DNA of 64,000 nt from Salipiger abyssi (GCF_017311415.1 NZ_JAEKIS010000006.1:226467-290466); one strand, 5' to 3'; numbered from the stretch's first letter, positions 17,056 through 25,567 are shown. Notes: generated from the letters alone by a model not told the origin. A program made the numbers and translations.

Positions 17056-18120
17056 TTAGCGGTTGAGGCCGAGTTCGCCGAGGATCTGGCCGATGCGCTC
17101 ATGCGACACCGCCTTGACGTCCTCGAAGGAGACCGGCTTGGAATGGGGCTGCGACCAGATCGGTTGCAGCGCGGCGGCGGCCTTGTCGGCCAGATCGCCA
17201 TGCTTGTTGACCCAGCTCTGGAACAGCGCCCTGTTCTGGGCGCCATAGGTCTCGTCATTGGCCAGCAGGTAGATAAGGTCGATCGTGTTCGCGAGATTGC
17301 GCTCGTAATCGGCCTCTGCCGCCGAGATCACCGGGGGCGTGATGAAATCGTTGTTGGCCGCCGCCGCCTGCATGAAGAAGCCCGAGCGGATCAGCTCGCC
17401 CACCAGCGGCTCGAAGACGATGTTGATGGCGAAATACTGCTCGAGATAATCCTCGCAGCCCATGATCGTCTCGATGGCCTCGCGGCAGGGCTGCCAGATC
17501 GGATCCTCGAGCCAGGCCTTCTTGCCGAGCTCGTCGTCCCAGCCCTCGATATCCATGCCGATCTCGGCGAGGTAGAGCGTGATGTCCTGCGCCAGCCGCA
17601 TCTTGTAGGACGAATTGGTCAGCGTGGCGTTGTTGATCATCTGGGTATAGCCATAGCGCTGCGCCTGCATGAGCGAGGTGCCGAGGCCGAATTCCGCGTG
17701 TTTCCACGCGCCCAGATGCTTTTGCAGGATCTTCGCCCAGTTGGCATCGAACGCCGCCGGCGCGCCGGCCTTGCGGGCATTGGCGATGACCGCCTGCACC
17801 ATGGTCTCGATCTTCGACTGGCGCTGGTAGTGGGTGCGCTCCCATTCCTGATCGGGCGCGCGGAAGGCGTGCCAGTTGGACGATTGCGCCCGCGTGTTAT
17901 CCTTGGTGTAAGCGCCGCCACCCTTGCCGCCCTCGAACTCGATGATCCAGTTCTGAATGAGGTAGCGCTCGGGATCGGGCTGCACGTCGACGGTGACGTC
18001 CTCGTAATGCGTCGCCCGCTTGCCGCGCGGTTCGAAGTAGTTGTATTTGCGGCTTTTCGAGCCGGCAAAGATGGCGGCACCCGCCGCCCCGGACCCGACC
18101 GAGCTTGATGTTGCTACCAT
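17056..18120 (-). CDS. prmC: Propane monooxygenase hydroxylase small (beta) subunit
   Basis: A 354-residue protein with the four-helix ferritin-like fold of diiron hydroxylase beta subunits but without the full set of iron ligands, as expected. Recognisable family sequence includes GKRATHYEDVTVDVQPDPER, HLGAWKHAEFGLGTSLMQAQ and INIVFEPLVGELIRSGFFMQ. It forms the (alpha-beta)2 hydroxylase with the product of the gene at 19311-20975. The gene order alpha, reductase, beta, coupling is that of prmABCD and mimABCD. Confidence 0.92.
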   Translation of the reverse strand: MVATSSSVGSGAAGAAIFAGSKSRKYNYFEPRGKRATHYEDVTVDVQPDPERYLIQNWIIEFEGGKGGGAYTKDNTRAQSSNWHAFRAPDQEWERTHYQRQSKIETMVQAVIANARKAGAPAAFDANWAKILQKHLGAWKHAEFGLGTSLMQAQRYGYTQMINNATLTNSSYKMRLAQDITLYLAEIGMDIEGWDDELGKKAWLEDPIWQPCREAIETIMGCEDYLEQYFAINIVFEPLVGELIRSGFFMQAAAANNDFITPPVISAAEADYERNLANTIDLIYLLANDETYGAQNRALFQSWVNKHGDLADKAAAALQPIWSQPHSKPVSFEDVKAVSHERIGQILGELGLNR

Positions 18121-18171
18121 GGTAGCCTCCCTTGTCTGCTGTTTTTCACGTCACTTGCGTTCGGGCCGGTT

Positions 18172-19230
18172 TCAGTGGCCCGAAGAACCGGAAGTGGGGG
18201 TGAACCTGTCGTAGAAGATGCGATCCGTGTCGAAATCGTGCATGAAGAGCACCGGTGTCAGCGCGTCGATCATCGGCGGCGGACCGCAGGCATAGACATC
18301 GCCCTCGCCGTCGATCCCCAGCGCCTTGAGCCGCCGGTCGACCGCCTCGTGAACGAAGCCGCGCTCGCCGTCCCAGCCGTTGCCCTCTTCCTCATGGCTG
18401 AGCACGGGAATGAACTGCACATTCGGGCAGGTCTCGGTGACCGCGCCGATCTCGTCGAGCTTGAAGAGGTCGTTCTGGGTGCGGGCGCCGTAGAAGAAAT
18501 AGATCGGGCGGTCCTCGCCGCAGCTCACCTGATCGTTGAGGATCGACCAGACCGGCGACATGCCCGAGCCCGCGCCGACCAGGATCACCGGTCCTTCGCG
18601 CTCTTCCCGCCGGAAGCACATCCCGTAGGGTCCTTCGACGGAGACGTCGGCTCCGGCGCGGATTCCGCCGTCGTCGAGCTCGTTGGAGAATCGTCCGTCG
18701 GGGTATTTCTTGATGATGAAGGAGAGTTTCTGGGCTTCGCTCGGCGGATTTGCCATGGAGAACGAGCGTGTAATCTCCTCCCCTTTTTCCGTCCTGACTG
18801 TGATGTCGACATATTGGCCCGCCCAGAATTTCAAAGGCGCATCCAGTTCGATCTGCACGCCCCGGATGTCGTGGGTCAGCTTCTGGAAATCGACGATCTT
18901 GCCGGAATACTGCTTTACCGGAATGGACTTGGAGAGCACCTCCTCGTCATAGTTCAACAGCTCGATCTCGATATCGCTGTAGGCGAGCGTGCGGCACATC
19001 AGGATGTGGCCGCTGTCCTTCTCCATGTCGTTCAGCGCGAAGGTGGAATATTTCAGCAGCTCGGACTCGCCGTCGAGCTGCACGCATTTGCAGGCCGAAC
19101 ACTGCCCCTCCTTGCAGCCATGCGGCAGTGCGATGCCCTGGCGGAAGGCGGCGTCGAGCACGGTCTCTCCCTCCTCGACCTCGAATTCCACGCCGACGGG
19201 CTCCAATCGGACGGTATAGATATCCGTCAT
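18172..19230 (-). CDS. prmB: Propane monooxygenase reductase (2Fe-2S, FAD)
   Basis: A 352-residue NADH:acceptor reductase that delivers electrons to the hydroxylase. The N-terminal plant-type ferredoxin domain has C39-x4-C44-x2-C47 (HGCKEGQCSACKC) and C79 in GHILMCR. The FAD domain carries the ITRSFSMANPP motif, and the NAD domain has ILVGAGSGMSPVWSIL and the terminal VYACGPPPMIDAL. The start at 19230 is preceded by GGGAGACTGAAG. It lies between the alpha and beta hydroxylase genes, as in prm and mim operons. Confidence 0.94.
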   Translation of the reverse strand: MTDIYTVRLEPVGVEFEVEEGETVLDAAFRQGIALPHGCKEGQCSACKCVQLDGESELLKYSTFALNDMEKDSGHILMCRTLAYSDIEIELLNYDEEVLSKSIPVKQYSGKIVDFQKLTHDIRGVQIELDAPLKFWAGQYVDITVRTEKGEEITRSFSMANPPSEAQKLSFIIKKYPDGRFSNELDDGGIRAGADVSVEGPYGMCFRREEREGPVILVGAGSGMSPVWSILNDQVSCGEDRPIYFFYGARTQNDLFKLDEIGAVTETCPNVQFIPVLSHEEEGNGWDGERGFVHEAVDRRLKALGIDGEGDVYACGPPPMIDALTPVLFMHDFDTDRIFYDRFTPTSGSSGH

Positions 19231-19310
19231 CTTCAGTCTCCCTGGGTCCGCCGTGCCTCTTGCGGACACGGCTCTGGCGGGGAGGCCGGCGCGCGGCCTC
19301 CCCCGATGGC

Positions 19311-20975
19311 TCAGTTGCAAGGATTGATGGTGAATCCCTTGCGGTACTCGGCGATATGCGCGTCGCGGTCGGCGGGCGACATGGCGCGCAGCGCGTTGAG
19401 CGGCGAGGCCAGCGTGTGGCCGCGGACATGCTCCAGCTTCCACATGTCCTTGTCGTCGAAGCGCAGATGCGGCTGCGGCACCAGGGTCTGACCGTCCTCG
19501 CGGACGAAGTTCAGATCGGTGATCGCATCGGCGAGATCCCAGCCGTCATAGACCGTTTCCCACTCGCGCTTGCCCGAGAACTTGCCCATCGCGGGCGTCG
19601 GACGGCCCTGATACTCGTCGGCAAAGGCCTCGACGGCGGTCCAGCGGTCCAGCTCATGCGCGAAGGTGTGCAGCTGGCCGTCGATCTCGTCGACCACCAT
19701 GTCCTCGCGGATGAGGCAGGGCACCAGGCAGGACCAGCAGCGATGCGGGTAGACGTAGCCCACGTCCTCGTTGAACACGAGCACCTTCTCGCCCGGCTTG
19801 CTGAGCTTGTCGTACCATTTCCAGAACTCGCCGAACTCGGCATACCAGCCCGGATACTTGTGCTCGAACCACTCGAAATCCTTCTCGGTCTGAGCCTCGA
19901 TCCGCCAGAAGTTTACCGGCCAGCCGACCGCGAAGAACTGCGCGACCTTGTGGACATAGTTCTTCTCGGTGATCCGCTTCCAGGCTTCCTGGACGTCGTC
20001 GTGATGCACCTTCACGCCGTATTTCTCGAGCGGCAGCATGTAGGTCCGGTAGTAGTCTTCAAAGATCCAGCGGTGCCACATCTCCGCATAGGACTCCTTG
20101 TCCTTGTCGCGGTTGGTGGTGCCGTATTCGATGAAGGTGCCGATGGCGGCATCGACGATGGCATGGTTCTGCCAGAAGGCGTAGCGCAGATCGCGCTCCA
20201 GAAGCAGGTGGTTCTCCGGCTCCTTCAGCGCCGCCATCAGCATCGAGTGGCCGTTGCCGATATGGCGGCTCTCGTCCGACTGCACCGACAGGAACACCGT
20301 GGGCAGCGCGTAGTCGCCGTTGCGGGCGGCTTCCGACGGCATGGCCACGAAGAGCGTGTTGGTAAAGGCGGTCTCGGCCACCACGGTCAGGTACATGCAG
20401 GCCGAGGTCATCACGTCACCGGTGATGAAACCCTCGCCGAACTGCCGGCCGATGGTGGTGGCGTAGCACTTGCCAAAGGCTTCCTCGGTGATGTCGAAGC
20501 CCGCCGGGTCGATATAGTTCTCCATGTACCACTTCTTCAGGTTCATCTGAATCGTGGAATGGCGGAACTCGTCGACCATCTGCATGGTGAAGCCGGTGCG
20601 CAGGTCTTCGCCGGGAGCGAGGCGGGCGACCATGGCCATCGAACGGGCGGCCGAGATTTCGGGGAACGGGATGATCGCCAGGAAGAGCTTCATCCATTCC
20701 ACCCAGCGCGGTTCCACGTTGCGGAACATGTCGCCGCGCAGCGCCGCGTCGAGCGCACCGTAGACCCGGTTGTCCTTTTCTTCCTGCATCGGGAAGTAGG
20801 AGCGCAGAACCTGCTTCATCGGATCGCGCGGGGCCTTGGTGATCTTGTAGTCGGTGGGGAAGGTCGATGCCTCCTGGACAAAGGTGGGGTTCCAGCCGAG
20901 ATCCGAGATCTTCTTCGTGGCCTCCCCGACCGAAATGCCACGCTGAGACGTGATCTTGTTCAACGTCAAAGTCAT
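19311..20975 (-). CDS. prmA: Propane/acetone/phenol-type diiron monooxygenase hydroxylase large (alpha) subunit
   Basis: A 554-residue catalytic subunit of a soluble diiron monooxygenase. All six iron ligands are readable: E106 (FPEISAARS), E136 and H139 (DEFRH), E201 (VAETAF), E235 and H238 (DESRH). Each is offset by exactly 8 from the methane monooxygenase residues E114, E144, H147, E209, E243 and H246. The pattern and gene order place it in the group 5 propane 2-monooxygenase/MimA branch, whose members oxidise propane, acetone or phenol. It is the first gene of the operon, with a GGAGGCTC-type ribosome site and a 532-base non-coding region upstream. Confidence 0.95.
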   Translation of the reverse strand: MTLTLNKITSQRGISVGEATKKISDLGWNPTFVQEASTFPTDYKITKAPRDPMKQVLRSYFPMQEEKDNRVYGALDAALRGDMFRNVEPRWVEWMKLFLAIIPFPEISAARSMAMVARLAPGEDLRTGFTMQMVDEFRHSTIQMNLKKWYMENYIDPAGFDITEEAFGKCYATTIGRQFGEGFITGDVMTSACMYLTVVAETAFTNTLFVAMPSEAARNGDYALPTVFLSVQSDESRHIGNGHSMLMAALKEPENHLLLERDLRYAFWQNHAIVDAAIGTFIEYGTTNRDKDKESYAEMWHRWIFEDYYRTYMLPLEKYGVKVHHDDVQEAWKRITEKNYVHKVAQFFAVGWPVNFWRIEAQTEKDFEWFEHKYPGWYAEFGEFWKWYDKLSKPGEKVLVFNEDVGYVYPHRCWSCLVPCLIREDMVVDEIDGQLHTFAHELDRWTAVEAFADEYQGRPTPAMGKFSGKREWETVYDGWDLADAITDLNFVREDGQTLVPQPHLRFDDKDMWKLEHVRGHTLASPLNALRAMSPADRDAHIAEYRKGFTINPCN

Positions 20976-21242
20976 GCCATGAGCCTCCTTTCAAGCTCGG
21001 CGACCGTGTTCCGGCCGCAGGTCAGACGGCTTGCGCCGCCGGTTGATGGCCCGGCAACCGGAATGGTCGCGGGCGCCGGTCACGGCAAAGGTTGCTGAGC
21101 CCGCGCGTCACGGGCGGTTGCTTGGGGGCACCACCGGGCCGGAATTGGGGACCGGGCCGATTGTCCATGACGCGCTGCGGCATCCTCTCCTTCGTTCTTG
21201 GGACGGTCCCTTGAGGGCCGTTCGTCTTGTGCCAATCCAATA

Positions 21243-21258
21243 GGCACGCGCTGTTCCA
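21243..21258 (-). promoter_or_regulatory. Possible sigma-54 (-24/-12) promoter for prmABCD
   Basis: On the minus strand TGGAACAGCGCGTGCC has the invariant GG and GC 10 bases apart and resembles TGGCACG-N4-TTGCA (TGGaAC ... gTGC). It lies upstream of prmA, beside a rpoN gene. Related monooxygenase operons in mycobacteria depend on an enhancer-type activator, but the match here is imperfect. Confidence 0.38.
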
Positions 21259-21384
21259 GAACGGGGGAAACGGCAGCATTTTGAGGAGCTGCGAGCGCAA
21301 TCACCTGAAAAACCTACATTCTTTTTTAACATTTTTTCGCAGGGTGCCGGGCGGCGCTGTTAGCGCCCAATGCGACCGTCTTCC

Positions 21385-21462
21385 GTAACGTTAAGAAGCG
21401 TTACACCGCCCGCAAAACCGTTGCGCCGGACATTACAAATGGACAGTGCGCGGCGTTACACC
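21385..21462. promoter_or_regulatory. GTAACG-N8-CGTTAC dyad and repeated GCGTTACACC, candidate activator sites
   Basis: A perfect 6-bp inverted repeat GTAACG-TTAAGAAG-CGTTAC spans 21385-21404. The 10-mer GCGTTACACC occurs at 21398-21407 and again at 21453-21462, 55 bases apart. Both copies are 130-220 bases upstream of the candidate -24/-12 promoter, a normal distance for an enhancer-binding protein. Confidence 0.45.
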
Positions 21463-21507
21463 ACGGCCCCGCCAGGCCATGCCGCAATGCAGAAAAACTG
21501 TGGAAAA

Positions 21508-22764
21508 TCAGGCGCGTCTGCGCCGCAGCGCAGCGGGCGCATAGCCCGCCTGCTGGCGATATTTGGCCACCATGCGGCGCGAGATCGTGATGCCCTCGGC
21601 CAGCAGCAGCGCCACGAGCCGCGCGTCGGAGAGCGGCGCCGCCGGATCCTCGGCACCAAGATGCGCGCAGAGCCGCGCGGTGACCTGCGCCCGCGAATGC
21701 GCTCCCGTGCCTTTCGAGGCCGCCCCGGCACAAAGCACACGGGCCGCGATCACCCCCTGCGGCGTGTCGAGCAGATAGCCGTTCAGCACCCGGCTCACTG
21801 TGCTGGGATGAAAGCCCGTCGCCGCCCCCAGCCCGGCCATGGTGAGCGGCGCCAGCGCCTCGGCGCCGTGGTCGAAATAGCCCTGCTGGCGCGCGACCAG
21901 CGCCGCCAGCACCTGGCGCATCGCCGAGTGCCGCAGCGCCATCGCCTGTTTCAGCATCCGCGCCTGTTTCTGCGCTTCCGCCAAGCTCTCCGACCGTGCC
22001 CGGTCGGGCAGCGCCCGCACCTCCAGCTCCGGCTCCGCCCCGCGCAACAACCGCACCTGCCAGCCCTGCGCGCCGCGCTCCACCACCGCATCGGGTGCGC
22101 GGCTCAGCGTCGGGTCGGCTGCGAAACGCGCCCCCGGTTTCGGATCGAGCCCGCGCAGCACGGTCAGCCCCTCGACCACCGCCTCCACCGTCAGCCCGGC
22201 GGTCCGCGCCAGCGCCGCCGGCGTGCCGCGTTCCAGTACTCCCAGATGCGGCAGCATCGCCGCGAGCGCCGGCGTCATCGCCTCGCGCTCCTCCAGTTGC
22301 AGGCGCAGACATTCCGCCAGATCGCGGGCAAAAAGCCCGGCTGGCGAGATCCGCCGCTGCACCAGCGCCAGAACCCGCTCCATCACGCTCGGCGCCACAC
22401 CCAGCCGCTCGGCCAATACCGACAGATCGCCGCCGAACCAGCCGGAGGGCTCCAGCTCCTCGATCAGCGCGATGACCGCGCGCGCCATCGGCCCGCCATC
22501 GGCCAGCAACGGCGCAAGCTCGGCGCTGGCATGGGCGAAAAGGCTCGACGCCTCGGCGGCGGCCACCGCCTCCAACACGTCGGTCGCCGCGTTGCCGATA
22601 AACAGCCGCCGGCGCGGGCGCGAGACCCGCAGGAGCGGGTTCACCTGCGCCACCTCCAGCAGATGCTCCGTCAGCTCGGCTGCACTCATGCGCAGGAGCG
22701 TCATGGACTGGCCCAGCACAAAGCTCTGGCGCGTCGTCGCGACGAGGCCGAGACCCGGGGTCAT
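21508..22764 (-). CDS. rpoN: RNA polymerase sigma-54 factor, divergent paralogue
   Basis: A 418-residue RpoN-family protein. It has a short glutamine-poor region I (QSFVLGQSMTLLRMSAAELT at about 13-32), a core-binding region, the helix-turn-helix GAATGFHPSTVSRVLNGYLL, and a C-terminal RpoN box (ISRRMVAKYRQQAGYAPAAL). The box varies from the classical ARRTVAKYRE at the first positions. The start at 22764 gives MTPGLGLVATTRQSF, matching the usual N-terminus. Its location directly upstream of prmA suggests a locally dedicated sigma factor rather than the nitrogen-regulation rpoN, which is usually found beside lptB and hpf. No enhancer-binding protein gene is in the window. Confidence 0.85.
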   Translation of the reverse strand: MTPGLGLVATTRQSFVLGQSMTLLRMSAAELTEHLLEVAQVNPLLRVSRPRRRLFIGNAATDVLEAVAAAEASSLFAHASAELAPLLADGGPMARAVIALIEELEPSGWFGGDLSVLAERLGVAPSVMERVLALVQRRISPAGLFARDLAECLRLQLEEREAMTPALAAMLPHLGVLERGTPAALARTAGLTVEAVVEGLTVLRGLDPKPGARFAADPTLSRAPDAVVERGAQGWQVRLLRGAEPELEVRALPDRARSESLAEAQKQARMLKQAMALRHSAMRQVLAALVARQQGYFDHGAEALAPLTMAGLGAATGFHPSTVSRVLNGYLLDTPQGVIAARVLCAGAASKGTGAHSRAQVTARLCAHLGAEDPAAPLSDARLVALLLAEGITISRRMVAKYRQQAGYAPAALRRRRA

Positions 22765-22856
22765 CGCCCCCTCCCTGACACGAGGGCAGAAATCGCTGGC
22801 CGGATTTCGCCCGCGCTTGCTATCCTTGCCCGACCGCATATCCGCGGAGGACGCTT

Positions 22857-23813
22857 ATGAGCCATGACGATATGATCGGTGCGGTGACCACGCTGCACCA
22901 CGCGCCGCCGGAACTGTCCTATCCCGGCCTCTCGCCGCAATTGCTGGCGCGGGTGCGTCAGCTCTGGTCGGCGCGCGGGCTGGATTTCGACCGCGCCTGG
23001 GCGCGCGGCGTGCACAGCCTGCCCGGCTTTCGCGCCCTGCCCCGCCCCGAGGGCGCGCCGAGCAGCGCGCAGGTGGATCTGGTGTTTCTCTTCGATCAAT
23101 GCGTGATCTGGCTGCGCGCCCTGCACGCGGCGGCGGAGCTCGGTCGCCGGCAGGAGACCGAGGGGCTCGACCCGGCGCAATGGCACGGGCTCGCCGCCGT
23201 TTCGGCGCGGCTCACCGATCAGGTCTCGGCGCTGCGGCTGCTGGCGCTGACCGGGCTGCCGATGCAGGCGATGCAGATCTCGCGCTCGGTCTCGGAAGAT
23301 GTGGATATGATGCTGGTGCTTCTGGCGCGGCGCAAACTCGCGGCGCGGTTCACCGCCTGCCGCGACGTGGAAGAGGCCAATGCCTTCTGGCGCCGGCATA
23401 TTTCCGGGGGCCGGGCGTTTCGCGCGATCACCGAAAAGCTCTACGATGTCGGGCTCGATTACTCCGCCGATACGGACTATGCGCGCTGGCGCCGGCAGGT
23501 GCTGGCAGTGCTCGGCGCAGCGGTACATGGCACCGCGCTCACCCCGCCCACCGGAGACCCGGCGCTGCGCAACGACGATTCCGTCTATTTCTGTGCCTTT
23601 CGCATCCATGAGCTATGCGCCTATGCCCAGCTGATCCGCCCCGCGCTGACCGAGGCGCTGGACCGCGCCGCCGATGAGGCGGCGCAATCGGGTCTCGCCG
23701 ATGACGGGCTGGCCGCGCTGGCCGCCCCGCTGAGCGCCGTGCTGCTGAACCAGATCCAGAGCCTGCCCCAGCCCGCCGCCCCCAGTGCGGCGCGGGAGGC
23801 CACGCGGCACTAG
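22857..23813 (+). CDS. Unknown helical protein divergent from rpoN
   Basis: A 318-residue cytosolic protein with a strong GGAGGA ribosome site before the ATG. There is no signal peptide or transmembrane segment. It is rich in alanine, leucine and arginine and looks largely helical; conspicuous stretches are RSVSEDVDMMLVLLARRKLA and DDSVYFCAFRIHELCAYAQL. I recognise no family. It shares a 92-base divergent promoter region with rpoN and converges on the unknown WD40 operon, so a link to the monooxygenase regulon is possible but unproven. Confidence 0.65.
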   Translation: MSHDDMIGAVTTLHHAPPELSYPGLSPQLLARVRQLWSARGLDFDRAWARGVHSLPGFRALPRPEGAPSSAQVDLVFLFDQCVIWLRALHAAAELGRRQETEGLDPAQWHGLAAVSARLTDQVSALRLLALTGLPMQAMQISRSVSEDVDMMLVLLARRKLAARFTACRDVEEANAFWRRHISGGRAFRAITEKLYDVGLDYSADTDYARWRRQVLAVLGAAVHGTALTPPTGDPALRNDDSVYFCAFRIHELCAYAQLIRPALTEALDRAADEAAQSGLADDGLAALAAPLSAVLLNQIQSLPQPAAPSAAREATRH

Positions 23814-23823
23814 GCGACGCACC

Positions 23824-24003
23824 TCAGTGCATCGGCTCTTCGGCCTTGCCGAACTTGCCTTCGGCGATCCAGCGCGCCGCCAGCACAAGCGCGCCCATGG
23901 CGAAATCCTTGCCATGGGCCTCGACCATCTCCTCAGAGACCTTTGCCAGCGAGGCGAAGAAACGATCCTTGCTCTGTTCGTCTGCGGACAGTTCCGGTTT
24001 CAT
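23824..24003 (-). CDS. Unknown 59-residue protein at the end of the WD40 operon
   Basis: A small gene with ATG at 24003, a clear GGGAGGA site upstream, and stop at 23824. The protein starts MKPELSADEQSKDRFFASLA and continues to an amphipathic helix FAMGALVLAARWIAEGKFG; it ends EEPMH. It lies 30 bases downstream of the WD40 gene on the same strand and just beyond the stop of the convergent unknown gene. Good codon structure and a ribosome site argue it is real. I recognise no family. Confidence 0.6.
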   Translation of the reverse strand: MKPELSADEQSKDRFFASLAKVSEEMVEAHGKDFAMGALVLAARWIAEGKFGKAEEPMH

Positions 24004-24033
24004 GATATCCTCCCAATCGTCTTTTGTTTTCGG

Positions 24034-25158
24034 TCACTTGAACATGATCTTCGGAAAGGTCGCGATGGCCGCACGACCATCGGCGAAGCCCGCCGCCAGA
24101 TGCATGCCATCCGGCGACCAGGCGAGCGCGGTGACCGCCGCGCCGCGCCCCTCGATCAGCATCAGCTCGTCGCGCTGGCCCAGCGGCGACAGCACCACCA
24201 GCCCGTTGGCATAGCCCGCCGCGCAGAGATCGCGGGTAGGATGCGGCGCGACACAGTCGACCAGCGTCACCCCCGGGCGCCCGGTGTCGAGCGGCGTGCC
24301 CGCGTGATCGCCAAAGGGCAGATCCGGGGTCTTCCAGGCGACGACACGGAACGCCCCCGACGCCACCAGCGCCCCGGCCTTGCGGCTGAAGCCCAGCGCA
24401 CCGACTGAAGCGGGGAAATCGGCGATGCGGTCGGCGGCGCCGGCGTCGAGATCGACCAGCGTCAGCGCGCGGTCGGTGCAGCCCGCCGCCAGCCAGCGCC
24501 CGTCCGGCGACCAGTCGAGACAGACCGCCTCGCCCGGCGCCTCCAGCGTCGTCTCCGCCTCCAGAGTCTCGGTCCGCAGCACCGTGACGCGCCCGTCGCC
24601 CCAGGCCGCGAGCCGGCGCCCGTCGGATGAGACCGCCAGCCGTTCGACCACCCCCGGCAGGCCACAGCGCAGCCTGGGCGCCAGCCCGTCCGGCGTGGCA
24701 AGGCTCAGCTCGCCGCCCCGCGCCACCGCCACCCCGCCGCCACGCAGCGCGCAGAGCGCCGAGACCGGCGCCACGCCCTGCTTTTCCAGCGGCAGGCACT
24801 GGCCCCGCGCGGTGACCCGCCAGAGCGTTTCCTCCGGCCCGGCCACGGCAAAGCCCTGATCGTCCCAGGCGCAGAGACCCGCCTCGGCGCGCAAGGGTTG
24901 CGTCACCACCGGCGGCGGCAGCGGCTTTTCGCGCGGTCGGATCGTGCTGCGCCCGGTCTCCAGCTCCATGCGGATGCGCTGCTCGGGATGTTCGGCATCG
25001 GCGACGGCCAGCAGCGCCAGCGCGCCATCCGCCTGCACACAGGCCAGCGCCGAGCCTTTGGCGTTGAAGGCCAGTGCCGTCACCGGCTGCTCCAGCACCC
25101 ATTCCCGTCCGATCAGCTCGAACAGCGTCAGCGCCTGCGGCGGCTTTGTCTCGATCAT
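24034..25158 (-). CDS. WD40-repeat beta-propeller protein of unknown function
   Basis: A 374-residue cytosolic protein without a signal peptide. WD40-like blades can be seen at VTALAFNAKGSALACVQADG, VERLAVSSDGRRLAAWGDGR, AVCLDWSPDGRWLAAGCTDR and VTALAWSPDGMHLAAGFADG, consistent with a six- to seven-bladed propeller. The start overlaps the end of the upstream coiled-coil gene (ATGA), so the two proteins are made together and may interact. WD40 proteins are scaffolds; nothing in the sequence points to a catalytic role. Confidence 0.8.
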   Translation of the reverse strand: MIETKPPQALTLFELIGREWVLEQPVTALAFNAKGSALACVQADGALALLAVADAEHPEQRIRMELETGRSTIRPREKPLPPPVVTQPLRAEAGLCAWDDQGFAVAGPEETLWRVTARGQCLPLEKQGVAPVSALCALRGGGVAVARGGELSLATPDGLAPRLRCGLPGVVERLAVSSDGRRLAAWGDGRVTVLRTETLEAETTLEAPGEAVCLDWSPDGRWLAAGCTDRALTLVDLDAGAADRIADFPASVGALGFSRKAGALVASGAFRVVAWKTPDLPFGDHAGTPLDTGRPGVTLVDCVAPHPTRDLCAAGYANGLVVLSPLGQRDELMLIEGRGAAVTALAWSPDGMHLAAGFADGRAAIATFPKIMFK

Positions 25159-25436
25159 TGTCCTTCTCCCCCTGCCTTGCGCTCCAGCTCGGCATCGAGC
25201 CCCGCCATGCGGGCCTCCAGTTGCTCGATCTCGTCCTCGCAGCGCCGCAGGGCCGCTGTGTCGCGGGCCATGTCTTCGGCGTCCTCCTGCGTCTCCTCGC
25301 CGCCCATGCGCAGCACCTCGAACCCGCTCAGGCGCTGCGACAGGCGCAGATGTTCGGCGGTCGCCGCCGAGATCTCCTGAGTGATCTCCAGCCGTGCCGC
25401 CAGGATCTCCTGCATCCCGCTTGGTCGCTCTGTCAT
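25155..25436 (-). CDS. Small coiled-coil protein, first gene of WD40 operon
   Basis: A 93-residue protein starting MTERPSGMQEILAARLEITQ. ATG at 25436 is chosen because a GGGAGGAGAG site lies immediately upstream. Most of the protein has heptad-like hydrophobic spacing with many charged residues, for example CEDEIEQLEARMAGLDAELE, indicating a coiled coil. It overlaps the WD40 gene by four bases. The family is unknown to me. Confidence 0.65.
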   Translation of the reverse strand: MTERPSGMQEILAARLEITQEISAATAEHLRLSQRLSGFEVLRMGGEETQEDAEDMARDTAALRRCEDEIEQLEARMAGLDAELERKAGGEGQ

Positions 25437-25459
25437 TCTCTCCTCCCGGGCGGCTGGAT

Positions 25460-25475
25460 CGCGCATCGCGTGCCG
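25460..25475 (-). promoter_or_regulatory. Possible sigma-54 promoter for the WD40 operon
   Basis: On the minus strand CGGCACGCGATGCGCG has a good -24 half (GGCACG) with GC 10 bases later, though the -12 half lacks TT. It lies 24 bases before the coiled-coil gene start and downstream of the paired dyads, which fits an enhancer-dependent promoter. Confidence 0.28.
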
Positions 25476-25522
25476 CCCCTTGCCCGTCGCTTTCGGCCTC
25501 TCCCCAGGCCGCCGCGCCCCTT

Positions 25523-25567
25523 GTCCGGTCCCTGACCGGACTTGTCTCAGACCGGTTTTTCTGAGAC
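25523..25567. promoter_or_regulatory. Two adjacent perfect inverted repeats, candidate operators
   Basis: GTCCGGTC-CCT-GACCGGAC (25523-25541) and GTCTCAGA-N8-TCTGAGAC (25544-25567) both have 8-bp perfect arms. The second resembles the GTCTC-N6-GAGAC dyad at 11271 upstream of the aldehyde dehydrogenase. The pair could be a regulator binding region or, on the minus strand, hairpins in a leader. Confidence 0.45.

Larger units (their letters stand above)
20976..21507. promoter_or_regulatory. Regulatory region upstream of prmA
   Basis: A 532-base gap between prmA and the rpoN-like gene upstream on the same strand. It contains no gene I can support. A T-rich stretch (CTTTTTTAACATTTTTTCGC) lies at about 21321-21340. 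A sigma-54-like promoter and inverted/direct repeats, listed separately, suggest an enhancer-dependent promoter with a leader of about 250 bases. Confidence 0.6.

Noticed and set aside
21508..22764. Housekeeping rpoN of nitrogen regulation
   Set aside because: The expected neighbours lptB and hpf/raiA are missing and the RpoN box is variant; a local paralogue fits better.
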